Assembly: GCF_009372235.1 (NCBI RefSeq)
Contig: NZ_SULL01000006.1
Span: 62,001 to 126,000, forward strand
DNA length: 64,000 bases
Direction: 5' to 3'
From: Dickeya oryzae
GTDB taxonomy: Bacteria > Pseudomonadota > Gammaproteobacteria > Enterobacterales > Enterobacteriaceae
The position numbers and the translations under genes are program-made. The notes under the pieces were generated by a model, which had not been told where the DNA came from, did no database searches, and saw only the letters and a list, made by a program, of their open reading frames with translations. Positions within the stretch are counted from its first letter, which is position 1, and the number at the start of each line of letters is the position of its first letter. Positions 1 through 8,287 of this stretch are shown piece after piece.

Positions 1-291
1 CATGGCTTTTGTTACAGTTAGGGCACTTTTTTTACGTTTAATGACTGGCAGAACGACCTGACCGGCAAAAAACGAAAAGGAATAATACCGGGCGTGAAAA
101 ATACACGGATAAAGAAATAAGTACGTCCGGTGCACAAACCGCTGGCAGAAAAAGCATAGGACAGACCTGTGAAGGAATACGCAATAATGTGCAGTCATGC
201 ACCGCCCTGCATACCTGACTTGTCAGACTGCCGCTGACTGGCATCAGGTTCGCAGCGTGGTTTCTCCAACGCCGCAGTACAGGAACACCAG
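1..291. other. Upstream region of yqjA, no gene seen
   Basis: No convincing gene lies here. An antisense frame covering most of it has no family resemblance and overlaps the yqjA start. The stretch probably carries the yqjA-mzrA promoter, but I see no clear -10/-35 pair and no obvious CpxR box, although CpxR controls this operon in E. coli. Confidence 0.5.
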
Positions 292-966
292 ATGGATATA
301 ATGAAAGAACTTTTGTATGCACTCTGGCATCAGGACTTCACCGTTCTGGCCAATCCCAAACTCGTCTGGATGATTTACCTGTTGTTGTTTTTGATTCTAT
401 TTCTGGAAAATGGCCTGCTGCCTGCCGCCTTCCTGCCGGGTGACAGTCTGTTGATTCTGGTTGGAGTATTGATCGCCAAAGGCACCATGAACTATCCGTT
501 TACCATCGCCTTGTTAACCACGGCCGCCAGCCTCGGCTGCTGGGTCGGCTACCTACAAGGGAAATGGCTTGGAAATACACGACTTGTTCAGAGATGGCTG
601 TCGCATCTTCCGTCACACTACCATGAGCGGGCTCACCAGTTATTTCATCGTCATGGGTTATCGGCGTTATTAATCGGTCGTTTTCTGGCTTTTGTGCGTA
701 CCCTGTTGCCGACCATTGCCGGGTTATCCGGGCTGAACAATACCCGCTTTCAGTTCTTTAACTGGATGAGCGGCTTTTTGTGGGTCACCAGTTTGGTTTC
801 TCTCGGTTTTGCACTGGGCAATACACCATTATTCCGCAAATACGAAGAGCTGTTGATGTCCTGTCTGATGCTGCTGCCGCTGGTTTTACTGTGCGTCGGG
901 TTAGCTGGCTCGGTACTGGTGCTCTGGCGTAAAAAACGCATGATGTCACGTGAAAAAAGGAATTGA
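292..966 (+). CDS. yqjA: DedA-family inner-membrane protein YqjA
   Basis: Polytopic inner-membrane protein of the DedA family, 224 aa. In E. coli YqjA with YghB supports cell division, proton-motive-force-dependent drug and alkaline tolerance, and probably lipid carrier recycling. The sequence aligns along its length with E. coli YqjA. It has the conserved early block FLENGLLPAAFLPGD, the central GRFLAFVRTLLPTIAGLSG block with the family arginines, and a basic C-terminus. The start gives the same distance to the ALW.QDF motif as in E. coli. It is followed after 3 bases by mzrA, so the two are surely co-transcribed. No truncation or unusual residue was seen. Confidence 0.95.
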   Translation: MDIMKELLYALWHQDFTVLANPKLVWMIYLLLFLILFLENGLLPAAFLPGDSLLILVGVLIAKGTMNYPFTIALLTTAASLGCWVGYLQGKWLGNTRLVQRWLSHLPSHYHERAHQLFHRHGLSALLIGRFLAFVRTLLPTIAGLSGLNNTRFQFFNWMSGFLWVTSLVSLGFALGNTPLFRKYEELLMSCLMLLPLVLLCVGLAGSVLVLWRKKRMMSREKRN

Positions 967-969
967 TTG

Positions 970-1326
970 ATGAACTCGTCTGGGCTCAGGAAGCCCTCCA
1001 TCTGGCGTCTGCTGTTGCTGCTGTTTCCACTGCTGGCAGTGCTGTTGTCGATGTCATCGCCACGCCTGCCGGACGAAGTGATGCTGCACATCACCCCGCT
1101 GCATCAAGGCATGACGTTGCCAGATGGTTTCTACATCTATCAACGCCTTAATGAACGGGGTATCGCCATCAAGAGCATTACCCCGGAAAACAACAGCATT
1201 ATTGTGCGCCTGTCTTCACCGGACCAAAGCAGCGCGGCCAGAGAAATACTGAGCATCGCATTGCCGAATACCGTTGTTATCGCCCAGCGTACTACTCATG
1301 GAACGACACGGGTTGTCAGAAGCTGA
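970..1326 (+). CDS. mzrA: EnvZ/OmpR modulator MzrA
   Basis: Small single-pass inner-membrane protein, 118 aa from the ATG (a TTG codon sits directly before it). In E. coli MzrA binds EnvZ and links the Cpx response to EnvZ/OmpR. A hydrophobic segment near residues 12-30 is followed by a periplasmic domain carrying the conserved stretches HQGMTLPDGF, IAIKSITPENN and SSPDQSSAA, which match E. coli MzrA. It lies 3 bases after yqjA, the same pairing as in E. coli. The C-terminus diverges from the E. coli form and is slightly shorter. Confidence 0.93.
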   Translation: MNSSGLRKPSIWRLLLLLFPLLAVLLSMSSPRLPDEVMLHITPLHQGMTLPDGFYIYQRLNERGIAIKSITPENNSIIVRLSSPDQSSAAREILSIALPNTVVIAQRTTHGTTRVVRS

Positions 1327-1545
1327 TTGAGGTCTTCCTCCTGTCATCCACCTTAACCGGTTTGCTTCTCTTTTGTTCTTCGTCTGCTGTGTTATTTCTC
1401 TCTTTCGTTCTTCATCTTTTTCACTTTCCATCTTGCTGTTCAATCGTCCCCACTCCTCTTTGTTTTTCCTGACATTCGACGCCGCTCTGTTGCGGGTTAT
1501 CAGAATTATCCGTCGCCATTGCGCTAACAAAGATGAAAATCTGCA

Positions 1546-1555
1546 CTATAGTTAA
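1546..1555 (+). promoter_or_regulatory. Sigma-S-like -10 element of yqjDEK
   Basis: The sequence CTATAGTTAA, preceded by TGCA, matches the extended sigma-S -10 consensus (CTATACTTAA) at 9 of 10 positions and lies about 50 bases before yqjD. E. coli yqjD is RpoS-dependent. The identical decamer occurs at the osmY promoter in this window. Confidence 0.6.
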
Positions 1556-1604
1556 TACGACGATTAGTTAACACTATGATTCATCAACTATAAGGAGTGT
1601 TCAT

Positions 1605-1910
1605 ATGGCACAAGAATCCGATACCGAACAGTTGCGGGCGGAACTGCGCTCTTTGGGAGATACTCTGGAAGAGGTGTTACGTTCCTCTGGCGATAAGTCC
1701 AAAGCTGAACTGGAAAAACTGCGCGACAAAGCAGAAAGCGTGCTGAAAGAATCTCGCGAACGCCTGAACGACACCGGTGATCGTATTAGCGCGCAAGCCC
1801 GTGAAGCCACACAGTGTGCTGATGAGTTTGTGCATAAAAACCCTTGGGCCGGTATAGGCATCGGTGCCGCCGTGGGTGTCGTGCTGGGCCTGTTGCTGGC
1901 ACGCCGCTAA
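1605..1910 (+). CDS. yqjD: ElaB/YqjD/DUF883 membrane-anchored ribosome-binding protein
   Basis: 101-aa tail-anchored protein. Residues 1-75 are charged and helical, predicted coiled coil. The C-terminus carries one hydrophobic segment (GIGIGAAVGVVLGLLL) ending in two arginines. This is the ElaB/YqjD layout; in E. coli YqjD binds ribosomes at the inner membrane in stationary phase. The start follows a good AAGGAG Shine-Dalgarno. yqjE begins 3 bases after the stop, so yqjDEK form one operon. The upstream sigma-S-like -10 fits stationary-phase expression. Confidence 0.93.
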   Translation: MAQESDTEQLRAELRSLGDTLEEVLRSSGDKSKAELEKLRDKAESVLKESRERLNDTGDRISAQAREATQCADEFVHKNPWAGIGIGAAVGVVLGLLLARR

Positions 1911-1913
1911 TCT

Positions 1914-2312
1914 ATGGCGACGGAGTCACCACATCAGGGCCCCGGCCGTTCCGCCGTTTCTACGGTACAACGCATTTTCGCCCTGCTTATTGGCATGGCG
2001 GAAACGCGGCTCAGGCTGGCGGTCATTGAGCTGGAACAGGAAAAAAACCTACTGATTCAGTTGTTGCTGATGGTAGGCATGACGTTGCTGTTTACCGCCT
2101 TTGGCCTGATGAGCCTGATTGTACTGATCATCTTGAGTATCGACCCAGCGTCGCGCCTGACAGCATTGTGCTGGATTACCGCCACCTTGCTTGGACTGGC
2201 CTTATGCGGCGTGGTGTGGACGCTCAACCTCGCGCGTCGCTCCTCGCTGTTGCGCGACACCCGTAAAGAACTGGCGGCGGACCGCTCACTGCTGGAGGAC
2301 GAAACCAAATGA
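1914..2312 (+). CDS. yqjE: YqjE/PhoH-holin-like membrane protein
   Basis: 132-aa inner-membrane protein of the YqjE family (actinobacterial holin-X-like superfamily). Two hydrophobic segments occupy roughly residues 45-68 and 76-97. They are flanked by the charged N-terminal helix with ETRLRLAVIELEQEK and by a charged tail. Function is unknown in E. coli. Position between yqjD and yqjK, and the 4-base ATGA overlap with yqjK, show translational coupling. The start was chosen as the first ATG, 3 bases after the yqjD stop. Confidence 0.9.
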   Translation: MATESPHQGPGRSAVSTVQRIFALLIGMAETRLRLAVIELEQEKNLLIQLLLMVGMTLLFTAFGLMSLIVLIILSIDPASRLTALCWITATLLGLALCGVVWTLNLARRSSLLRDTRKELAADRSLLEDETK

Positions 2313-2602
2313 ACCGCCAGCAACGTCTGGCTGCCGAAAAGCGGCAATTGTTGCGCCGCATCCAGCAACAGCGGTTAGATCTGGCCGCCGAGAGAAACCA
2401 CTGGCTGGACCTGACCGCGCCCTACGATAAGTGCTGGCAAAAATGGGCGCGGATTCGTCGCTATCTGGTGTTGCTCCCACCGGCCATCGCCATTCTGGGA
2501 ATACGCCATCCACAGCGGCTGCTCGGATTTGCACGTCGGGCCGCTACCGTCTGGAGCACAGTGAAACTCGTTCGCTCCCTCATATCGCCACCACGTCGTT
2601 AA
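2309..2602 (+). CDS. yqjK: YqjK-family protein
   Basis: 97-aa basic protein, the third gene of the yqjDEK operon, overlapping yqjE by 4 bases. It has an arginine/glutamine-rich N-terminal helix (residues 1-35), a hydrophobic stretch around LVLLPPAIAILGI, and a C-terminal basic amphipathic part. It matches YqjK in length and position. The function is unknown. Membrane association is likely from the hydrophobic stretch. Confidence 0.85.
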   Translation: MNRQQRLAAEKRQLLRRIQQQRLDLAAERNHWLDLTAPYDKCWQKWARIRRYLVLLPPAIAILGIRHPQRLLGFARRAATVWSTVKLVRSLISPPRR

Positions 2603-2888
2603 GCCCGTTTTCTCGCTGTTGCCAACTGTTCGCCTATCAAACGCCGCCTTTTTCCTCCAAATCCGTATTTTTGTATGCAACAGGGCTTATCTTCCCTCAC
2701 GATTTTTGTCAGTTAGTTCGCTACATGATCAATTTTTCTGACAAAAAACAACAATTTTACTCGCTGGTGTCTGCACGTTTACACCTCTAGTATTCTTCCA
2801 TCAGTTACACAAACACTTAGACAAGCTACTGCCGGATGCGCCCCCTATCAATTTTGCTCCGGCCACAAACACACTACTGGAGATATTG

Positions 2889-3284
2889 ATGAAAAATTTT
2901 GAAAGCGCATTGCTGGTTGTAGCCCGTATCCTGCTTCCCATTCTGTTTATCGTTGCTGGTTACGGTAAACTGGGTGCCTCTTACGCCGCAACCCAGCAAT
3001 ATATGCAAGCAATGGGTGTTCCGGGGGCGCTGCTGCCACTGACTATCCTGCTGGAACTGGGTGGTGGACTGGCGGTGCTGTTCGGTTTCCTGACACGTAC
3101 TACCGCGATCATTACCGCGATTTTTACCCTGTTGACCGCATTCATCTTCCACACTGATTTTGCTCAGGGCGCCAACCAACTGATGTTCATGAAAAACCTG
3201 TCTATCGCTGGCGGCTACATCCTGCTGTTTGTGAGCGGTCCGGGCGCATTCAGTATCGACCGCCTGCTGAACAAAAAATGGTAA
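2889..3284 (+). CDS. yqjF: DoxX-family membrane protein YqjF
   Basis: 131-aa DoxX-family quinol-oxidase-like membrane protein with four predicted transmembrane segments. It is nearly superimposable on E. coli YqjF, including the QQYMQAMGVPG, GGGLAVLFGFLTRTTA and C-terminal SIDRLLNKKW motifs. The start is the ATG at 2889, 6 bases after a GGAG-type site; an in-frame TTG one codon upstream is not needed. In E. coli yqjF responds to aromatic (dinitrotoluene-derived) compounds through the LysR protein YhaJ, and yhaJ lies 1.2 kb downstream here. It probably forms a unit with yqjG. Confidence 0.94.
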   Translation: MKNFESALLVVARILLPILFIVAGYGKLGASYAATQQYMQAMGVPGALLPLTILLELGGGLAVLFGFLTRTTAIITAIFTLLTAFIFHTDFAQGANQLMFMKNLSIAGGYILLFVSGPGAFSIDRLLNKKW

Positions 3285-3386
3285 TAGCAGTCTGAATTAC
3301 CAGCGGAGTAACACCACCTGATTATCTCATGGCGGTCAACAGCATGCTGTTGGCCGCCATTGTCATCATCCTGGGAGGAACCGATT

Positions 3387-4373
3387 ATGGGATTATTGGT
3401 TGACGGCGTATGGCACGATACCTGGTATGAAACCCAGTCATCTGGTGGGCATTTCAAACGGCCGCAAACATTCTTTCGCAACTGGGTCACCACCGAGGGG
3501 GAACCCGGCCCCACCGGCAGCGGCGGATTCAACGCGGAAACGGGCCGTTACCATTTGTATGTATCCCTGGCGTGCCCGTGGGCTCATCGCACCTTGATGA
3601 TGCGCAAACTCAAAGGGTTGGAACAACACATCGGTGTTTCCGTGGTACACCCACTGATGCTGGATCAGGGCTGGACCTTTGACACTGACTTCCCACACGC
3701 CACCGGCGACACACTTTATCAACACGAATTCCTGTATCAGCTTTATCTGCACGCAAAAGCTGATTACAGCGGGCGTGTTACCGTCCCCGTATTGTGGGAT
3801 ACCCGGCAGCACACCATCGTCAGCAATGAATCAGCAGATATCATTCGTATGCTTAACAGCGCCTTCGACAGTTGCGGTGCGGTACCTGGTGATTACTATC
3901 CGCTGGCGCTACGTGGGCAGATCGACGAGCTTAATGAGTGGATTTACCATCAGGTCAACAATGGGGTGTATAAAGCGGGTTTTGCCACAACGCAACAGGC
4001 TTATGACGAGTCGGTCGGTTTGGTATTCAGCGCCCTGGAGAGACTGGAAACACACCTCGACAGGCAGCGTTATCTGACTGGTGAGCACCTCACTGAGGCC
4101 GATATCCGGTTGTGGACAACCTTGATCCGCTTTGATCCGGTCTACCATACCCATTTCAAATGCGACAAACGCCGGATAAGCGATTACCCCAACCTGTATG
4201 GTTACCTGCGTGACATCTATCAACTACCGGGGATAGCCGAGACGGTCAATCTGGAGCATATCCGCCACCATTACTACCGCAGTCATGGCACCATCAACCC
4301 TCACGGTATTATTTCCGTCGGGCCGGAGATGAATCTGGATATGCCGCACGGTCGGGACAGGCGTTACCCGTAA
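3387..4373 (+). CDS. yqjG: Glutathionyl-hydroquinone reductase YqjG
   Basis: 328-aa Xi-class glutathione transferase that reduces glutathionyl-hydroquinones using glutathione; cytoplasmic. The N-terminal thioredoxin-like domain carries the catalytic cysteine in SLACPWAHRTL (about residue 63). The C-terminal helical GST domain has the conserved LTEADIRLW and FDPVYHTHFKC segments. The length equals that of E. coli YqjG. The start at 3387 follows a strong GGAGGA site; the frame extends upstream only through a non-homologous TTG start. It lies 102 bases after yqjF. Confidence 0.96.
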   Translation: MGLLVDGVWHDTWYETQSSGGHFKRPQTFFRNWVTTEGEPGPTGSGGFNAETGRYHLYVSLACPWAHRTLMMRKLKGLEQHIGVSVVHPLMLDQGWTFDTDFPHATGDTLYQHEFLYQLYLHAKADYSGRVTVPVLWDTRQHTIVSNESADIIRMLNSAFDSCGAVPGDYYPLALRGQIDELNEWIYHQVNNGVYKAGFATTQQAYDESVGLVFSALERLETHLDRQRYLTGEHLTEADIRLWTTLIRFDPVYHTHFKCDKRRISDYPNLYGYLRDIYQLPGIAETVNLEHIRHHYYRSHGTINPHGIISVGPEMNLDMPHGRDRRYP

Positions 4374-4401
4374 TCCCATACTGTCCGTCGCGAGCAGGCT
4401 T

Positions 4402-4452
4402 TATGGCGTAACACCGTCGCGTGATTAACATCAGCGACGGTGTTACGCCATA
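4402..4452. terminator. 19-bp perfect inverted repeat between yqjG and yhaJ
   Basis: Two 19-bp arms (4402-4420 and 4434-4452; left arm TATGGCGTAACACCGTCGC) are perfectly complementary around a 13-base centre. The repeat sits between the convergent genes yqjG and yhaJ and touches the yhaJ stop codon. There is no long T tract, so a bidirectional transcription stop is an inference from position. Confidence 0.6.
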
Positions 4453-4453
4453 T

Positions 4454-5350
4454 TCAATTTGCGTTGAATATGCGGGGGATTTCCCGTAAAAACCACGCCT
4501 TGGCTTCGCCCATGCTATCACGCCGCCATGCCATGATGATTTGGACTTCGATGATGTTTTCCGGACTGACAACTCGCAGCCTGCCTTCGGCAATATCCTG
4601 AGCCACCCGTTCATAGGGCATTGTCGCCACCCCCAGTCCGGCCAGCAACGCCCGTCGCTTGTCATCCATCGAACTCACGGTCAAACGCGGCTGCTTGTCC
4701 AGCAATTGCACCGTTAATACAGGGCGCTCGCGGGCAGTGTCGGCAATCGCGATACCGCGATATTTAACCCGCGTCACTTCCGATAACGGCTCCGGTTCAT
4801 CGTGAATAGGGTGGTCCGGGCTTGCCACATACACGCTCTTCATGGAATAAAGCTTGCGGGTGTTGATTTCCGAAGACGAGCGAAAATGCATGTCCGGCGC
4901 GATAACGATATCTGCCCGTCCTTGCTCAAGCCGTTCCCATGCCCCTGCCAGCACCTCCGTCAATAATGACACCTGAGTATTGGCTTTAAGCGACAGCTTA
5001 TCCAGCAAAGGGAAAAAACGCTCAGTCGGCACCAATGCTTCCATCACAATGGTCAGATGGGTTTCCCATCCACGCGCCAGGGCTTCGGCATCCGTCGTCA
5101 ACTTGTCGGCAGCTTCCAGCAAGATGCGCCCACGCTCCAGCAGCATACGCCCCACATTGGTAAACTTCGTACGATGTCCTGAACGGTCAAACAACACGAC
5201 ATCCAATTCATCTTCCAGTTTCTGCATGGTATAACTCAGGGCAGAAGGTACACGCCCTAGCTCATCTGCAGCGGCGGCAAAACTTCCCCGGCGATCGATA
5301 GCATCCATGACTCTCAAGGCTTCCAGTGTTAGTGCCCGTTCCTTTGCCAT
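4454..5350 (-). CDS. yhaJ: LysR-family regulator YhaJ
   Basis: 298-aa LysR-type transcription factor. The winged HTH is at residues 5-65 (MDAIDRRGSFAAAADELGRVPSALSYTMQKLE), followed by the effector-binding domain to the end. It matches E. coli YhaJ, the activator of yqjF that responds to dinitrotoluene breakdown products, in length and in the RVPSALSYT recognition helix. It is divergent from yhaK with a 109-bp gap, the usual position for a LysR regulator and a target. Convergent with yqjG. Confidence 0.93.
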   Translation of the reverse strand: MAKERALTLEALRVMDAIDRRGSFAAAADELGRVPSALSYTMQKLEDELDVVLFDRSGHRTKFTNVGRMLLERGRILLEAADKLTTDAEALARGWETHLTIVMEALVPTERFFPLLDKLSLKANTQVSLLTEVLAGAWERLEQGRADIVIAPDMHFRSSSEINTRKLYSMKSVYVASPDHPIHDEPEPLSEVTRVKYRGIAIADTARERPVLTVQLLDKQPRLTVSSMDDKRRALLAGLGVATMPYERVAQDIAEGRLRVVSPENIIEVQIIMAWRRDSMGEAKAWFLREIPRIFNAN

Positions 5351-5459
5351 TTATTCACTCATTCAGGATTTTTGAACGTACCGACCAGATTAACTGGCTA
5401 ACAATCCATCGTCCAGACAATTACTATCGCTTCATCAATAATTCTCAGGGTCGAATACC

Positions 5460-6167
5460 ATGATCATTAGCAGAGCAGCTGAACAATGCGGCAAGGCTGA
5501 CTATGGCTGGTTGCAGGCGCGCTATACCTTTTCTTTCGGTCATTACTTTGATCCTGATCTGCTGGGCTTTGCCTCGCTGCGGGTGCTCAATCAGGAAGTA
5601 CTGGCCCCCGGCGCCTCCTTTCAGCCACGCTCCTATCCCCGCGTGGATATCCTGAATATCATCTTGCAGGGTCAAGCAGAATATCGTGACAGCAACGGCA
5701 ACCATACCCGGGCCAAAGCTGGCGAGGCCTTGTTGCTCGCCACGCAACCCAATATCAGCTATAGCGAGCACAATACTGGCAGTGAGACGCCACTGACCCG
5801 GCTACAGCTGTGGCTGGACGCTTGCCCTACCCGGGAAAACCAGTGTCTGCAACGGCTGCGGGTGGAAGAGCAGCAGCCTTATCAGTTAATTGCATCGCCA
5901 GATGAATCGGCCGATGCCCTCCATCTGCGTCAGCAGGTCTGGATCCACCATGTGAATCTGGCCGCCGGTGAACAACATCACCTGACACTGAACGGCAACC
6001 GGGCTTATCTGCAGTCGATTTACGGCACTCTGCATATTAATGGGAATAGCGCGCCGATACCGAGCGTATTACGTTGTGGCGACGGTGCGTTTGTTCAGCA
6101 GGAAAAGAGCATTATCATTCGGGCAGAAACCGCCGCACGTGCATTACTGATAGACCTGGTGGTCTAA
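5460..6167 (+). CDS. yhaK: Pirin-family (bicupin) protein YhaK
   Basis: 235-aa cytosolic pirin-like protein with two cupin halves. The N-terminal half has the family motif around YPRVDILNIILQGQAEYRDSNG. E. coli YhaK is a redox-sensitive bicupin of uncertain enzymatic role that lacks some pirin metal ligands. The ATG at 5460 is preceded only by a weak GGGTCG site. It is transcribed away from yhaJ, and regulation by YhaJ is plausible from the layout but not shown. Confidence 0.9.
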   Translation: MIISRAAEQCGKADYGWLQARYTFSFGHYFDPDLLGFASLRVLNQEVLAPGASFQPRSYPRVDILNIILQGQAEYRDSNGNHTRAKAGEALLLATQPNISYSEHNTGSETPLTRLQLWLDACPTRENQCLQRLRVEEQQPYQLIASPDESADALHLRQQVWIHHVNLAAGEQHHLTLNGNRAYLQSIYGTLHINGNSAPIPSVLRCGDGAFVQQEKSIIIRAETAARALLIDLVV

Positions 6168-6304
6168 GTGCCTTCGGGCTCACCAGACGACGCCCCCTTT
6201 AATGCAGGAGCCACCCAAGTAACCTCGATGTCGCTATCTCGGCGTTTTTGTCCAGTCATGATACTATGCCGGGATAATTTCACACTCGCTTCAGGGTTAC
6301 TGCA

Positions 6305-6814
6305 ATGGATTCAACCAATCCGGACAAACTTGTTGCCCAGGCTGAACAGCTTTGTCAGCAACGCAATGTACGTCTGACGCCTCAACGTCAGGAGGTGTTG
6401 CGTTTGATGGCCCTGCAGCCTGGTGCGATCAGCGCGTATGATCTGCTGGATCTGCTCCGTGTTTCCGAACCGCAGGCCAAGCCCCCCACCGTCTATCGCG
6501 CACTGGATTTTCTGCTGGAACAAGGTTTTATCCATAAGGTGGAATCCACCAACAGTTATGTGCTGTGCCATCATTTTGAGGAGCACAGCCATACGTCGGC
6601 GCTGTTTATCTGCGATCGGTGCGGACAAGTGACAGAGCGCCAGACGGAAGGGGTGGAAGAAACCCTGCACCAGTTAGCCAAACAGGCAGGTTTTGCCTTG
6701 CGTCACAGCGTGGTGGAAGCGCATGGTTTGTGCGGCGAGTGCCAACAGGTTGAATCTTGCGAAAATCGGGACAGTTGTCATCACGATCACAGCATCCCCG
6801 TGAAAAAACGCTGA
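6305..6814 (+). CDS. zur: Zinc uptake regulator Zur (Fur family)
   Basis: 169-aa Fur-family zinc-responsive repressor. The N-terminal winged helix includes RNVRLTPQRQEVLRLM and the recognition region KPPTVYRALDFLLEQGF. The dimerisation domain carries the structural-zinc cysteines in ICDRCG and CGECQQVESC, and a histidine-rich tail. It aligns with E. coli Zur over its full length. It is monocistronic here and ends in a clear terminator, convergent with lexA; the dinF and yjbJ genes found between them in E. coli are absent. A palindrome resembling a Zur site occurs at 38364. Confidence 0.96.
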   Translation: MDSTNPDKLVAQAEQLCQQRNVRLTPQRQEVLRLMALQPGAISAYDLLDLLRVSEPQAKPPTVYRALDFLLEQGFIHKVESTNSYVLCHHFEEHSHTSALFICDRCGQVTERQTEGVEETLHQLAKQAGFALRHSVVEAHGLCGECQQVESCENRDSCHHDHSIPVKKR

Positions 6815-6841
6815 ACAGCGAAAACCAACCACGCAGTGCCG

Positions 6842-6869
6842 AGTGTGAAGCGTTGCTTCACACTGTTTT
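6842..6869 (+). terminator. Rho-independent terminator of zur
   Basis: Arms AGTGTGAAGC and GCTTCACACT enclose a 3-base loop and are followed by GTTTTA. The structure begins 27 bases after the zur stop. Confidence 0.8.
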
Positions 6870-6892
6870 ATCCTGATGTCTCTTGAATCTAT

Positions 6893-6916
6893 TGCTTCTT
6901 CTGATGCTTCTTCTGA
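6893..6916. repeat. 12-bp tandem duplication
   Basis: Two exact direct copies of TGCTTCTTCTGA sit in the zur-lexA intergenic region. Slightly downstream, two related copies of a segment ending CCCTGACGC are spaced about 31 bp apart. Confidence 0.75.
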
Positions 6917-7072
6917 ATTCATCGCCCTTCCCTGACGCTATGATGTGACTCATCGGCCATCCCTGACGCAAACCGGAGATCAAACCGGGGGATAAAGGTG
7001 CCCATCCAGACACACTGGACACCAGTATGGACAATGCGTATCACCCATCAAGGGCGGACTGGAACAGGGGCG

Positions 7073-7684
7073 TCAGCTCCAGTCGCTGTTGCGGATAACA
7101 CCTACCGCCAACCCTTCAATGGAGAAGTTTTGCTCGCGCAAATCGACAACGATCGGTGAAAACTCTTTATTTTCTGCCAGCAACTGCACAATGTTGCCCT
7201 GCTTTTTCAAGCGTTTAACCGTCACTTCATCTTCAATGCGCGCGACAACAACCTGACCGTTACGCACATCCTGCGTTTTATGTACCGCCAGCAGGTCGCC
7301 ATCCAGAATACCGATGTCTTTCATCGACATCCCACTCACCCGCAGCAGAAAATCAGCGCTGGGCTTAAACATGGCGGGATCGACCTGATAGTGACATTCG
7401 ATATGCTGCTGAGCCAGCAGCGGCTCACCGGCAGCGACACGGCCAATTAACGGCAGACCCTGGTCTTCTTCTTCCATCAACAGGCGGATTCCGCGAGAAG
7501 CGCCCGTCACGATTTCAATGACGCCTTTACGTGCGAGCGCCTTGAGGTGTTCTTCGGCTGCATTGGGCGAGCGGAAGCCCAACTGACTGGCAATTTCGGC
7601 CCGGGTGGGCGGCATACCGGTTTGTGAAATATGATCGCGAATCAGATCATAAACCTGCTGTTGTCTGGTAGTTAGCGCTTTCAT
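7073..7684 (-). CDS. lexA: SOS repressor LexA
   Basis: 203-aa SOS repressor and self-cleaving S24 peptidase. The winged HTH is at residues 1-70 ([23 protein letters not shown]). The cleavage site is the Ala-Gly pair in GRVAAGEP near residue 85. The catalytic serine lies in VSGMSMKD (about 120) and the lysine in EVTVKRLKK. It is one residue longer than E. coli LexA. Two SOS boxes directly upstream show autoregulation. Unlike E. coli, dinF does not follow. Confidence 0.98.
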   Translation of the reverse strand: MKALTTRQQQVYDLIRDHISQTGMPPTRAEIASQLGFRSPNAAEEHLKALARKGVIEIVTGASRGIRLLMEEEDQGLPLIGRVAAGEPLLAQQHIECHYQVDPAMFKPSADFLLRVSGMSMKDIGILDGDLLAVHKTQDVRNGQVVVARIEDEVTVKRLKKQGNIVQLLAENKEFSPIVVDLREQNFSIEGLAVGVIRNSDWS

Positions 7685-7692
7685 TCCGCCCC

Positions 7693-7708
7693 CTGTTTGT
7701 TTATACAG
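7693..7708. promoter_or_regulatory. LexA (SOS) box 1
   Basis: The sequence CTGTTTGTTTATACAG has the invariant CTG-N10-CAG form. It lies 9 bases upstream of the lexA start codon on the minus strand. Confidence 0.88.
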
Positions 7709-7713
7709 TTTCG

Positions 7714-7729
7714 CTGTGAGTATATACAG
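7714..7729. promoter_or_regulatory. LexA (SOS) box 2
   Basis: The sequence CTGTGAGTATATACAG is a near-consensus LexA box, 5 bases beyond box 1. The two-box arrangement copies that of E. coli lexA. Confidence 0.93.
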
Positions 7730-7793
7730 GGAAAGTGCCTATGGGAACCGCGAGATCGCTATTGCACGGATTTTTCTGTGATTATGCAGAGCG

Positions 7794-8159
7794 TCACGCA
7801 AAACGGCTCCACAGTATCCCGCCCCACACGACTGCCGCCAGCAGACAGGCGACGAATACCGCCGCCGAGCCGATGTCTTTGGCCCGGCCTGACAATTCGT
7901 GGTAATCCGTACCGACGCGATCCACCACCGCCTCAATAGCACTATTAACCAGTTCAAACAGTACGATCAGCACGACTGCACCAATCAACAGCAGTCGTTC
8001 CACCATGGAAACCGGCAACCAGCAGGCAACCACCGCCGCGACCAGCGTAAGCAGGAGTTCCTGTCGAAACGCCGCCTCATACTGCCATGCCTGTTTCAAT
8101 CCTTGCAGCGAATAACCCGTCGCTTTGATGATGCGGGTCATTCCGGTTGCTTTGTTCAT
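7794..8159 (-). CDS. dgkA: Diacylglycerol kinase
   Basis: 121-aa inner-membrane enzyme that phosphorylates diacylglycerol released by membrane-derived oligosaccharide synthesis. It has three transmembrane helices, the catalytic motif ELVNSAIEAVVDRVG with the essential glutamates, and the following HELSGRAKDIGSAAV stretch. The length matches E. coli DgkA. It is divergent from plsB, as in E. coli, and lies 109 bp upstream of lexA on the same strand. Confidence 0.97.
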   Translation of the reverse strand: MNKATGMTRIIKATGYSLQGLKQAWQYEAAFRQELLLTLVAAVVACWLPVSMVERLLLIGAVVLIVLFELVNSAIEAVVDRVGTDYHELSGRAKDIGSAAVFVACLLAAVVWGGILWSRFA

Positions 8160-8287
8160 GCGTACTCCGCCTTTAATTTGTGACTGACCATAATTTTAAC
8201 GCGCAGCCCTGGTTTCATCACCACAGATATCCTGTCTGGTTTCTGGTATCCTTGGCCCGAATTGCTAACAAGAGGCTTCTGGTTGTT

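Noticed and set aside
38..322. 94-codon antisense frame at the window start
   Set aside because: Overlaps the yqjA start, shows no recognisable motif and has no clear ribosome site.
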